Below are positions 13,145-22,214 of a stretch of 47,562 nucleotides of DNA, piece by piece. Every line of letters begins with the position of its first letter. Positions within the stretch are counted from its first letter, which is position 1. The notes below the pieces were generated by a model. It did not search any database, was not told the DNA's origin, and worked only from the letters and a program-made list of their open reading frames with translations. Source of the stretch: Flavobacteriaceae bacterium (GTDB lineage Bacteria; Bacteroidota; Bacteroidia; Flavobacteriales; Flavobacteriaceae); assembly GCA_014239275.1 (NCBI GenBank), contig JAAZZF010000060.1, positions 1 through 47,562 on the forward strand, in the 5' to 3' direction. The position numbers and the translations under genes are program-made.

Positions 13145-13189
13145 TGACATTATGTCATTATAAATGTACTAAATAAAGACATTTTGTCA
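13145..13189. promoter_or_regulatory. Two inverted-repeat operator candidates upstream of hsp20
   Basis: TGACATTATGTCA (13145-13157, perfect 6-1-6 inverted repeat) and AGACATTTTGTCA (13177-13189), centres 32 bp apart. Confidence 0.55.
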
Positions 13190-13258
13190 TATATTTTTGT
13201 ACGGCATTCATTTTGTACTATTCAAATTGTAAAATTTGTTTAACTAAAAAAATACATT

Positions 13259-13681
13259 ATGAATTTAATTAAAAAACAATCATCTTTTTTTCCTTTAATT
13301 TTTGATGAGTTTTTCAAAAATAATTGGAATATAAATGTTCCATATAATTCTTTTAATATTCCTTTTTTTAACGTAAAAGAAAATGATAAAGAATTTATTT
13401 TAGAACTGGCTATTCCAGGAAAAAATAATAATGACTTTAATGTGGAAATTGATAATAGATTATTAACAATATCTACAACAGATGAGAAAGAGTTATCCGA
13501 TTATAATTATACTGTAAAAGAATTTGGATATTCTTCTTTTGAGAAATCTTTCGAATTACCTGAATCTATTGATTTTGACAAGATTAATTCTTTTTACAGA
13601 AATGGCATTCTTTCAATTACTTTACCTAAAAGAAAGGAGTTTCATAATACACCTAAGAAAGTTATTACTGTAAAGAAATAA
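13259..13681 (+). CDS. hsp20: Small heat shock protein, Hsp20/alpha-crystallin family
   Basis: 140 aa with alpha-crystallin features: FNVKENDKEFILELAIPGKNNNDFNVEIDNRLLTIS, YSSFEKSFELPESID, NGILSITLPK. Confidence 0.93.
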   Translation: MNLIKKQSSFFPLIFDEFFKNNWNINVPYNSFNIPFFNVKENDKEFILELAIPGKNNNDFNVEIDNRLLTISTTDEKELSDYNYTVKEFGYSSFEKSFELPESIDFDKINSFYRNGILSITLPKRKEFHNTPKKVITVKK

Positions 13682-13711
13682 AAAAAGGGAGGATTAAATC
13701 CTCCCTTTTTT
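13682..13711. terminator. Bidirectional intrinsic terminator between convergent hsp20 and uvrB
   Basis: AAAAA-GGGAGGAT-TAA-ATCCTCCC-TTTTTTT: 8-bp GC-rich stem, 3-nt loop, A-run on one side and T-run on the other. Confidence 0.9.
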
Positions 13712-15671
13712 ACTCTCTCAATAGTTTTATTTTATCTCTTAATCTAGCAGCTTCAACAAAATCCAAGGTTTTAGCTGCTTTTTCCATTTTTGATCGGCAT
13801 TTTCTTATTTCTTTTTCTTTTTCTTGTTTTGATAAATTTTTGATTATTTCATCCTTGACAATTTTACTTGTATTATTTTCTTCATTTATAAACACATTAG
13901 ATATGTTTTTATTTAGTGGAGTAGGAGTTATATTAAATTTTTTATTATAATTCTTTTGTTTTTTTCTTCTATAGTTAGTTTCATCAATAGTTTTTTGCAT
14001 ACTCTTGGTTATTTTATTTGCATACATTATTGCCTTTCCATTAATATTTCTTGCTGCTCTTCCTATGGTTTGAGTTAATGAACGATGACTTCTTAGAAAC
14101 CCTTCTTTGTCTGCATCCAAGATGATAACCAATGAGACTTCAGGTAAATCTAGACCTTCTCTTAAAAGATTTACTCCAACTAATACATCAAATAAACCTT
14201 TTCTTAATCCTTGCATTATTTCTACTCTCTCTAAGGTTTCAATATCACTATGAATATATCTACATTTTATTTCTATTTGACTTAAGAATTTAACTAATTC
14301 TTCAGACATTCTTTTAGTTAATGTCGTTATTAATATACGCTCATTTTTTTCAACTCTTACTTGAATTTCATCTATTAAATCGTCTATTTGATTGTTACTT
14401 GGTCTTATTTCAATCATGGGATCTAGTAATCCAGTAGGCCTTATAATTTGTTCAACATAAATTCCTTCTGTTTTTAACATTTCATAGTCAGATGGGGTTG
14501 CACTAAGATAAATAACTTGATTTTGAACTTGTTCAAACTCTTCATATTTTAATGGTCTGTTATCTAAAGCAGCAGGAAGTCTAAACCCATATTCTACTAA
14601 ATTTTCTTTTCTGCTTCTATCTCCACCATACATAGCATGAACTTGAGGTAATGTTACATGACTTTCGTCAACAATCATTAAATAATCCTCAGGGAAATAA
14701 TCTAATAAACAAAAAGGTCTTGTACCCGGTTCTCGTCCATCAATATATCTAGAATAGTTTTCAATACCAGAACAATAACCTAATTCAGCTATCATTTCTA
14801 AATCAAAATTTGTTCTTTCATCTAATCTTTTTGCTTCTAGATGCTTACCTATTTCTTTAAAGTAATCTATTTGATTTAAGAGGTCTTCCCTAATTTTATC
14901 CATTGCATTTTGTAAAACATCTGGTGATGTTGCAAACATATTAGCAGGATAAATAAATAATTTATTTAAGTTTTCTATTTTTTTATTAGTTATGGGATCA
15001 TAAATTTCAATTTCATCAATTTCATCTCCAAAAAAATGAATTTTAAAAGCATAGTCTGCATAGCTTGGGGAAATATCTATAATATCTCCAGAAACTCTAA
15101 ATGATCCAATTTCTAAATCTGTATTTGATCTTGAATAAAGACTTTGAACTAGCTTATGCAATAAATCTGTTCTTGAAATAATTTGATTTTTTTTTATTTG
15201 AATAATATTTTTCTTAAACTCAATTGGATTTCCAATTCCATAAAGACAGGAAACGGAAGCAACTACAATTATATCTCTTCTTCCAGATAAAAGTGATGAG
15301 GTAGTGCTTAATCTTAGTTTTTCAATTTCATCATTAATGGATAAATCTTTTTCTATATATGTACCTGTAATAGGAAGGTATGCTTCAGGCTGATAGTAAT
15401 CATAATATGAAACAAAATATTCAATAGCATTATTAGGGAAATATTGTTTAAATTCAGTATATAATTGAGCAGCCAAAGTTTTATTGTGAGCTAAAACTAA
15501 AGTAGGTTTATTGACAGCATTTATTACATTAGCAACAGTGAAAGTTTTTCCAGAACCAGTAACACCTTTTAGTGTTTGAAATTTTTGATTATCGTTAATT
15601 CCACTAATAAGTTCAGAAATTGCTTCAGGCTGATCTCCTGTAGGTCTATATTCAGATTGTAAATCAAACAA
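13710..15671 (-). CDS. uvrB: UvrABC system protein B (excinuclease ABC subunit UvrB)
   Basis: LKGVTGSGKTFTVANVI, SYYDYYQPEAYLP, DESHVTLPQ, GVNLLREGLDLPEVSLVIILDADKEGFLRS, C-terminal UVR motif. Confidence 0.98.
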   Translation of the reverse strand: MFDLQSEYRPTGDQPEAISELISGINDNQKFQTLKGVTGSGKTFTVANVINAVNKPTLVLAHNKTLAAQLYTEFKQYFPNNAIEYFVSYYDYYQPEAYLPITGTYIEKDLSINDEIEKLRLSTTSSLLSGRRDIIVVASVSCLYGIGNPIEFKKNIIQIKKNQIISRTDLLHKLVQSLYSRSNTDLEIGSFRVSGDIIDISPSYADYAFKIHFFGDEIDEIEIYDPITNKKIENLNKLFIYPANMFATSPDVLQNAMDKIREDLLNQIDYFKEIGKHLEAKRLDERTNFDLEMIAELGYCSGIENYSRYIDGREPGTRPFCLLDYFPEDYLMIVDESHVTLPQVHAMYGGDRSRKENLVEYGFRLPAALDNRPLKYEEFEQVQNQVIYLSATPSDYEMLKTEGIYVEQIIRPTGLLDPMIEIRPSNNQIDDLIDEIQVRVEKNERILITTLTKRMSEELVKFLSQIEIKCRYIHSDIETLERVEIMQGLRKGLFDVLVGVNLLREGLDLPEVSLVIILDADKEGFLRSHRSLTQTIGRAARNINGKAIMYANKITKSMQKTIDETNYRRKKQKNYNKKFNITPTPLNKNISNVFINEENNTSKIVKDEIIKNLSKQEKEKEIRKCRSKMEKAAKTLDFVEAARLRDKIKLLRE

Positions 15672-15709
15672 AATAAAAATTAACTTTATTCAAATTTAAG
15701 ATAATAACT

Positions 15710-15737
15710 TTGTAAAATAATAAATAAGTTAACTTTG
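15710..15737 (+). promoter_or_regulatory. Candidate Bacteroidota-type promoter (TTG-N17-TAACTTTG) for the 15751 gene
   Basis: TTG 15710-15712 and TAACTTTG 15730-15737, matching TTG-N17-23-TAnnTTTG; ATG 14 nt downstream of the -7 box. Confidence 0.55.
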
Positions 15738-15750
15738 AAAAAAATATTAT

Positions 15751-16812
15751 ATGAATAATAAATTGATCTCAAAAAAGAAACCTTCTTTTAAAATAAATAA
15801 GGTTTTAGATGATTATTTAGCTTCATATCGTAGAAAAATAGTTATTCCAATTTTTTATGAAGATTTAAAAAGATTTTCAGGTTCAGTTTCAGTCTATAAT
15901 AATAAAGAAATTGATACATTATGGGTTCGAGTATTTTATTCAGATTTTGAAAGAAAAGAAATTGATGAAAATTTAAAAAAAGTATACAACTTATTACACT
16001 CTGATGGTAATACAGACAATACGAAATTCTTAAGTATTGATGCCATTGATTATTGTACTTTTGGGAACTCTAAGCCTTTTAGGGTAAAAATTAGAAATAT
16101 ATTAAATGATAATTTTACATATTTCTATGTTAAAAAAGCAGATGCATCAAGAATTTATGGTTTAGAATTAGAACATATTTTATCTCCTTACAATTTAAAC
16201 TTCTTAGTTTTTGAAAACACATTGATTGAGGAGCATATTACTGGTATTCCTGGAGATGAATTTTTTGATGAATTTTTACCTAAATGCAATGACTCAGAAA
16301 GATCACAAATTGCTAAAGAATTTGTAAAATTTAATGAAAGATGTATGATTCGCCTATTAGGTGATATGAGAGCATATAATTATGTTATTATTCCTACACA
16401 TGATTTTGATCAAGTAGTTTATAAGATTAGAGCAATTGATTTTGATCAGCAATGTTATGAAGGTAATTTACAAATATATAGACCTCAGTTTTTTAAAGAG
16501 AATAAAAGAATAATGGACATAATCAAAGAAAAATTACAAAAAAGTTCAGTTGATCAGTATAAAATCGAGGAGAGATCTATTATTGCTAAAAGAATCTTAA
16601 GTTCAGTAAGTAGATCAAAAAAAATACTAAAGTGTATGTTAAGTGATAATATTTCAAATAAAAAAAATATTAAATTATTATCTCATCAAATTTATACTTT
16701 AACCCATGATAAAAATTTTAAGAAGGCTGTCAATATGGGACAAATTATGAAAGCTTCTTTTGATTATATTTTACGCAATTATGAGAATCATGAAATGTTA
16801 GGTATAGATTAA
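15751..16812 (+). CDS. Uncharacterised conserved-looking protein with atypical kinase/aminoglycoside-phosphotransferase-like motifs
   Basis: 353 aa. YFYVKKAD...LELEHIL (possible beta3 Lys/alphaC Glu), LIEEHITGIPGDEFF (hinge-like), LLGDMRAYNYVI (HxDxxxxN-like with His replaced), IRAIDFDQQ (DFx-like). Confidence 0.6.
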   Translation: MNNKLISKKKPSFKINKVLDDYLASYRRKIVIPIFYEDLKRFSGSVSVYNNKEIDTLWVRVFYSDFERKEIDENLKKVYNLLHSDGNTDNTKFLSIDAIDYCTFGNSKPFRVKIRNILNDNFTYFYVKKADASRIYGLELEHILSPYNLNFLVFENTLIEEHITGIPGDEFFDEFLPKCNDSERSQIAKEFVKFNERCMIRLLGDMRAYNYVIIPTHDFDQVVYKIRAIDFDQQCYEGNLQIYRPQFFKENKRIMDIIKEKLQKSSVDQYKIEERSIIAKRILSSVSRSKKILKCMLSDNISNKKNIKLLSHQIYTLTHDKNFKKAVNMGQIMKASFDYILRNYENHEMLGID

Positions 16813-17297
16813 TAATTATCATCAAAATTATTATAATCTAAATTTTCATCTTCAAAACTATCTTCATATTGTTCTGCTACAAATTGTTTTTTTGGAGCTT
16901 CCTTAGGTAAATTTCCATTGGAAAAAATATTTTTTGGATAAATAGCATCTTTTTTTTCTTGACTAACTTCAAATATTTCTACAAAAAATGTCCATAGTTT
17001 TAAAAAGTCATACACATAAATGAATTTTTTTTGATTTTCATTTATAATAGTTTTTAAATTAGTTTCACTCATTAAAATTTGATTATTCTCAGTAAAACCA
17101 TCTAAAACTATTTCTTCTCCTTGTTCCCAATTATCATTACTTATATAAAAAGCTGCCAGTTCTTTACCATGTAAATGAAAGGAATTAATGATTGTATAAT
17201 GTAGATCTTCAAAAGTACTATTGTCTTTAATTTCAATATCTCTAAAGATATTATCTTCTGTATCATTATCTAGTATAACTCTAAATCTGTAAATCAT
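16809..17297 (-). CDS. PRiA4b ORF-3-like domain protein (IS1096 passenger TnpR-like superfamily)
   Basis: MIYRFRVILDN...IFRDIEIKDNSTFEDLHYTIINSFHLHGKELAAFYISNDNWEQGEEI resembles the PRiA4_ORF3 beta-grasp-like fold; acidic C-terminus. Confidence 0.6.
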   Translation of the reverse strand: MIYRFRVILDNDTEDNIFRDIEIKDNSTFEDLHYTIINSFHLHGKELAAFYISNDNWEQGEEIVLDGFTENNQILMSETNLKTIINENQKKFIYVYDFLKLWTFFVEIFEVSQEKKDAIYPKNIFSNGNLPKEAPKKQFVAEQYEDSFEDENLDYNNFDDNY

Positions 17298-17333
17298 CTG
17301 TTATTTTATAGTTTTCAAATGTATTAAATATTG

Positions 17334-18350
17334 TTACTTACTGAAGCGATGAAGTGTAAAAATCATCGAGCTAAGCAGCAAGAATGCACCTATCTGATGT
17401 GCAATTCCAAGCCATAAAGGAACTCGTAGTAAGATAGCTAGTACCCCTAGAAGTGATTGAACACCAACTAATATAAGAAGGGAATTTAGTCCATATAATT
17501 GGTAGTTAGAAACTGCTATTTTTTTGCCATTTATATAAATTATTAATACTGAGAAAACTACAATGAATGCTAGAATACGATGAACAAATTGTACTCCACT
17601 TCTACCTTCAATAAAGTTTTTATATAAGGGGGTTTTTTCAATTAAAACCGTTTCATGCATGAATTTTCCTTCATTCATCATAGGCCAGTTATTATGAATA
17701 AACCCAGCATCTAGACCAGCTACAAATGCTCCATATATTATTTGAATGAATAGTATTGCTAAACCAATTCTTATTAGGTCTCTATATGTTTTATTTATAG
17801 TCTGTTTTATAGGAAAAATTAAATCTAGGGCGACCCATAATGTAAAAGCAAAAGTTACAAACGCGGTTGTTAAATGTGCAGCTAGCCTATAATGATTCAC
17901 ATCAGGTTTATCAACTAAACCACTTTTTACCATATACCATCCTAAAAATCCTTGAAAACTACCCAGAATTAGTAGTATTATAGTTTTTTTTATAGTGGAT
18001 TTATCTAATTGTCTTGTTATTAGAAAATAGAGAAAAGGAATAATGAAGACTAAACCTATAGCTCTTCCAATAACTCTATGTAGCCATTCCCAGAAAAAAA
18101 TACCTTTAAATTCTGTTAAACTTATATTGCTATTTAGTTTTTGATATTCCGGATATTGTTTATAGAGCTCAAATGCTTCCTGCCATTGTTGATCATTAAT
18201 TGGAGGAATTATTCCTGAAATTAGTTTGTAGTCTGGGATTGATAATCCTGAATGAGTTAATCTAGTTATCCCACCAACAACTACCATAATAAAAATTAAG
18301 GCACATCCACTAAAAAGCCAGTAAATTACCTTTTTATTATCTCTTTTCAT
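17334..18350 (-). CDS. ctaA: COX15/CtaA family heme A synthase
   Basis: Multi-TM protein: VVGGITRLTHSGLSIPDYKLISG, FKGIFFWEWLHRVIGRAIGL, FQGFLGWYMVKSGLVDKPDVNHYRLAAHLTTAF, RSGVQFVHRILAF. Confidence 0.93.
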   Translation of the reverse strand: MKRDNKKVIYWLFSGCALIFIMVVVGGITRLTHSGLSIPDYKLISGIIPPINDQQWQEAFELYKQYPEYQKLNSNISLTEFKGIFFWEWLHRVIGRAIGLVFIIPFLYFLITRQLDKSTIKKTIILLILGSFQGFLGWYMVKSGLVDKPDVNHYRLAAHLTTAFVTFAFTLWVALDLIFPIKQTINKTYRDLIRIGLAILFIQIIYGAFVAGLDAGFIHNNWPMMNEGKFMHETVLIEKTPLYKNFIEGRSGVQFVHRILAFIVVFSVLIIYINGKKIAVSNYQLYGLNSLLILVGVQSLLGVLAILLRVPLWLGIAHQIGAFLLLSSMIFTLHRFSK

Positions 18351-19770
18351 TTGCTATAAGACCTAATTTTTTCCCTTCTTCCAGCATAAGTTTATATGCT
18401 GCATTGTAATCATTTTTAATTTCACCCTCTAGAATAGCCTCTTTAATAGCCTCTTTAATTTTGCCTATTGATTTACAAGGTTTGAGATTAAATGTCTCCA
18501 TAATTTTTCGACCAGTAATTGGTGACTGGAAATTTCTTATATGATCTCTTTTTTCTACTTCAACAATTTTTTTTCTAACTTTTTTAAAGTTGTTAAGATA
18601 TTTTTTAAACCTATTTGGGTTTTTAGTGGTGATATCTGCTTCACATAATGTTAATAGATCATCTACATCTTCATTTGCATCGTAAATTAATCTTCTTACT
18701 GCAGAATCAGAGATATAATCATTAGATAAAATAATTGGCCTTGAGCTCATATAAATAATTTTTTGAACATATTTCAACTTATTATTTAATGGCAGATGAA
18801 GTCTTTTAAATATTTTATATACCATTTTAGAACCTTTTAACTCATGTCCATGAAATGTCCATCCTATTTTATTAATAAATTCTTTCGTTGGTGCTTTACC
18901 TATATCATGAAGAATAGCAGACCATCTTAACCAGAGATTATTAGTTGTTAAACATATATTATCTAATACCTCTAATGTGTGAAAAAAATTATCTTTATGT
19001 TTATACCCTTCTATTTCATCAATTCCTTTCAATGCTGTTAATTCTGGCAATATTATTTTTAGAAGTCCTGTTTCATCAAGAATTTTAAATCCGATAGAAG
19101 GTTTATCAGTCAATAATATTTTATTTAATTCTTCTGAAATTCTTTCCCCAGAGATTATATTTATTCTATTTTTTTCTAATGAAATTGAATTTAATAAATC
19201 AGGATGAAGATTAAATTCTAATTGACATGAAAATCTTATTCCTCTTAACATTCTTAAGGGATCGTCAGAAAAAGTTTTGACTGGATCTAGTGGAGTTTTT
19301 ATTAATTTATTTTCTATATCGTTCAAACCTTTAAACTTATCTAATATTTTCCCCCAATTAGATGAATTTAATCCAATTGCAATACTATTAATTGTAAAAT
19401 CTCTTCTATTTAAGTCATCATTAAGAGTTCCTATTTTAACTGTCGGATTTCTACTAGAATTTTTATAGCTTTCTTTTCTAGCTCCAACAAATTCAATGTC
19501 AAAATTTTTATATTTAAAAGCAGCAGTACCAAAATTTTTATAAATTTTTATTTTAGTTTTTGGATTTAAATTTTTACAAACTTTTTTTGCAATTTCAATT
19601 CCATCTCCAATAACCATAATATCTACATCTTTTGGTTTTTTAGAACCTATTATTAAATCTCTAACATACCCACCAATCAAATAACACTCTATTCCATTCT
19701 CATCAGCACATTTAGAAATAACTTTAAATAAGTTATTATTAATATTTTTTTTAATTACAGAATGAATCAT
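18337..19770 (-). CDS. cca: CCA tRNA nucleotidyltransferase / HD domain protein
   Basis: YLIGGYVRDLIIGSKKPKDVDIMV, RRDFTINSIAI, DPLRMLRGIRFSCQL, HD domain WSAILHDIGK. Confidence 0.93.
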   Translation of the reverse strand: MIHSVIKKNINNNLFKVISKCADENGIECYLIGGYVRDLIIGSKKPKDVDIMVIGDGIEIAKKVCKNLNPKTKIKIYKNFGTAAFKYKNFDIEFVGARKESYKNSSRNPTVKIGTLNDDLNRRDFTINSIAIGLNSSNWGKILDKFKGLNDIENKLIKTPLDPVKTFSDDPLRMLRGIRFSCQLEFNLHPDLLNSISLEKNRINIISGERISEELNKILLTDKPSIGFKILDETGLLKIILPELTALKGIDEIEGYKHKDNFFHTLEVLDNICLTTNNLWLRWSAILHDIGKAPTKEFINKIGWTFHGHELKGSKMVYKIFKRLHLPLNNKLKYVQKIIYMSSRPIILSNDYISDSAVRRLIYDANEDVDDLLTLCEADITTKNPNRFKKYLNNFKKVRKKIVEVEKRDHIRNFQSPITGRKIMETFNLKPCKSIGKIKEAIKEAILEGEIKNDYNAAYKLMLEEGKKLGLIANEKR

Positions 19771-19771
19771 T

Positions 19772-20317
19772 TTAAGACCTTATTGTTTTTATAGAATTAT
19801 CTTCTCTTATTTTAATTATTCTTGATGCTTTATCTAGTTTTTTATCTAAATATAAATTTACGTGATAATCAACTTGATCTAAAATGACCTTATTTATTTC
19901 TTTAAAATAAAAAGGGTAACTATCTCCAGATATATTGACTGAAGTAGAAATTATTGGTTTATCAAAAGCATTTAAAAGATTTTGACAAAATATATCGCTA
20001 GGGATTCTAATCCCAATGGATTTTGAAAAAGTTTCTAAATTTTTTACTTTATCATATATAACAGTAGTTGGGCCTTTTTGAGAATTTATAATATCTCTTG
20101 TTGATTGATTGATATTGGTATATTTTTCAACCATTTTATAATTATTCATTAGACAAATAAAAGGCATTGATTTATTTCTTTTTTTTATTTTATAAATTTT
20201 ATCAATAGAACTTTGATTTGTTGCATCACATCCAATTGCCCATAAAGTATCACTTGGATAAATTATTATCCCACCATTATCAAGGCATTTAACAGCTTTT
20301 TTAATTTCTAAAACCAT
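19772..20317 (-). CDS. tsaC: L-threonylcarbamoyladenylate synthase (Sua5/YciO/YrdC family)
   Basis: GGIIIYPSDTLWAIGCDATNQSSIDKIYKIKKRNKSMPFICLM, GPTTVIYDK, SIGIRIPSD, PIISTSVNISGD. Confidence 0.93.
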   Translation of the reverse strand: MVLEIKKAVKCLDNGGIIIYPSDTLWAIGCDATNQSSIDKIYKIKKRNKSMPFICLMNNYKMVEKYTNINQSTRDIINSQKGPTTVIYDKVKNLETFSKSIGIRIPSDIFCQNLLNAFDKPIISTSVNISGDSYPFYFKEINKVILDQVDYHVNLYLDKKLDKASRIIKIREDNSIKTIRS

Positions 20318-20329
20318 TAATAAATTAGA

Positions 20330-21136
20330 TTAAACAGAAATATTATAGTCTCTTAAAGCATTATTAAGTGACGTTTTTTTATCTGTACTTTCTTTTCTTT
20401 TCCCAATTATTAAAGCACAAGGAACCTGAAAATCACCAGCGGGAAAATTTTTTGTAAAGGATCCAGGAATTACAACAGACCTAGGAGGAATTTCTGCCTT
20501 ATACTCTATAGTTTTTTTATCTGAAACATCAATTATTTTTGTAGATCCAGTAAGAACTACATTAGCACCCAAAACAGCTTCCTTTCCAACTTTGACTCCC
20601 TCTACTACTATACACCTTGATCCAACAAAAGCATTATCTTCTATTATTACAGGTGAGGATTGTAGAGGTTCTAGTACACCTCCAATTCCAACTCCTCCGC
20701 TTAAATGTACATTTTTACCAATTTGTGCACAGCTTCCAACAGTAGCCCATGTGTCTACCATAGTATTTTGATCAATATATGAACCAATATTAATATAGCA
20801 TGGCATGAGAATTACACCTTTGCTGATATATGCACCATATCTAGCAATTGCATGGGGAACTACTCTCACTTCCTTTTCAGCATAACCTTTTTTTAATGGT
20901 ATTTTATCATGAAATTCTAATGGGCCAACTTCTATAGTTTTCATTTTTTGAATAGGAAAATAAAGAACTACAGCTTTTTTTACCCATTCATTTACTATCC
21001 ATCCGTTTCTTTTAGGTTCGGCAATCCTTAAATCTCCTTTATCTAAACTATTAATAACTGAATATATAGCTTGTTTTGTCTCTTTATTTTTTAATAAAGA
21101 TTTATTTTCCCATGCTGATTCAATAATTTCTCTCAC
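20330..21136 (-). CDS. dapD: 2,3,4,5-tetrahydropyridine-2,6-dicarboxylate N-succinyltransferase
   Basis: Left-handed beta-helix hexapeptide repeats; VVPHAIARYGAYISKGVILMPCYINIGSYIDQNTMVDTWATVGSCAQIGKNVHLSGGVGIGGVLEPLQ. Confidence 0.96.
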   Translation of the reverse strand: MREIIESAWENKSLLKNKETKQAIYSVINSLDKGDLRIAEPKRNGWIVNEWVKKAVVLYFPIQKMKTIEVGPLEFHDKIPLKKGYAEKEVRVVPHAIARYGAYISKGVILMPCYINIGSYIDQNTMVDTWATVGSCAQIGKNVHLSGGVGIGGVLEPLQSSPVIIEDNAFVGSRCIVVEGVKVGKEAVLGANVVLTGSTKIIDVSDKKTIEYKAEIPPRSVVIPGSFTKNFPAGDFQVPCALIIGKRKESTDKKTSLNNALRDYNISV

Positions 21137-21221
21137 TATTTATATATTTTCTCCAAATATACATTCTAATTAATACTTTCAGATATTTTAACCTTAATTA
21201 TTAATCAATTAACTTTGATAA

Positions 21222-21632
21222 ATGTCTAAAATTATTTCAATAGATTATGGATTAAAAAGAATAGGAATAGCTATTACTGACGAACTTAAAATGTTTGCAT
21301 TTGGATTAACTACTGTTTCTAATTTTGAAATAATTTCTTTTTTAAAAAAAACAATAAATGAAGAAGAAGTCGATACTATTGTAATTGGAAAACCTTTACA
21401 ATCCAATAATAATCCATCAGAAATAGAAGATCAAATATTATTATTTATCAAAAAATTAAAGAAAATTTTTCCAAAAATTATTATTACAAGATATGATGAA
21501 AGGTTTACCTCTTTGATAGCAAAGCAAACAATTAGTAACAGTGGAATTAACAAAAAGAAAAGGATGAATAAGAGTTTAGTCGATAAAATTAGTGCAACTA
21601 TCATTCTTCAATCATACTTAGAAAAAAAATAA
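21222..21632 (+). CDS. ruvX: Holliday junction resolvase-like RuvX/YqgF
   Basis: ISIDYGLKRIGIAITDE, DTIVIGKPL, RYDERFTSLIAKQ, KSLVDKISATIILQSYLE. Confidence 0.94.
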   Translation: MSKIISIDYGLKRIGIAITDELKMFAFGLTTVSNFEIISFLKKTINEEEVDTIVIGKPLQSNNNPSEIEDQILLFIKKLKKIFPKIIITRYDERFTSLIAKQTISNSGINKKKRMNKSLVDKISATIILQSYLEKK

Positions 21633-21633
21633 T

Positions 21634-22209
21634 ATGATATTACCAATCGTAGCTTACGGAAGTCCAATCCTGAAAATGAAATGTGATGAAATCAGTGAGG
21701 ATTACAAAGATTTAAAATCTTTAATTCAAGATATGTGGGATACAATGTATTCTGCGAATGGAATTGGATTAGCGGCTCCCCAAATTGGTAAAGCAATCAG
21801 ATTATTTATTGTAGATACTTCCCCTTTTGCAGATGATAAAGAATTAAATTCTAAAGAAAGAAATAAATTAATGAATTTTAAAAAGGTTTTTATAAATCCT
21901 GAAATATTGTGGTTTTCATCTAAATTATTCAGCTTTAATGAAGGATGTTTAAGTATTCCTGATATTAGAGAAGATGTAAATAGAGAAGATGAAATAGAAA
22001 TTCATTATAAAGATGAAAAATTTGTAAGTAGAGTTTTAAAACTGGAAGGATTGTGTGCTAGAGTAGTTCAACATGAATATGATCATATTGAAGGAATATT
22101 ATTTACTGATAAATTAAGCTCTTTTAAAAAAAAATTGTTAAAAAGTAAATTAAAAAATATTTCATTAGGTAAAATTAAATGTGATTATCCAATGTCCTTT
22201 AATAAATAA
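21634..22209 (+). CDS. def: Peptide deformylase
   Basis: GIGLAAPQIG, NEGCLSIPDIREDV, VVQHEYDHIEGILFTDKL (HExxH-type variant QHEYDH). Confidence 0.97.
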   Translation: MILPIVAYGSPILKMKCDEISEDYKDLKSLIQDMWDTMYSANGIGLAAPQIGKAIRLFIVDTSPFADDKELNSKERNKLMNFKKVFINPEILWFSSKLFSFNEGCLSIPDIREDVNREDEIEIHYKDEKFVSRVLKLEGLCARVVQHEYDHIEGILFTDKLSSFKKKLLKSKLKNISLGKIKCDYPMSFNK

Positions 22210-22214
22210 ATTTT

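Noticed and set aside
16809-17297. PRiA4b ORF-3/IS1096-related name as evidence of a mobile element
   Set aside because: The name is historical; no transposase, terminal inverted repeats or target-site duplications are visible.
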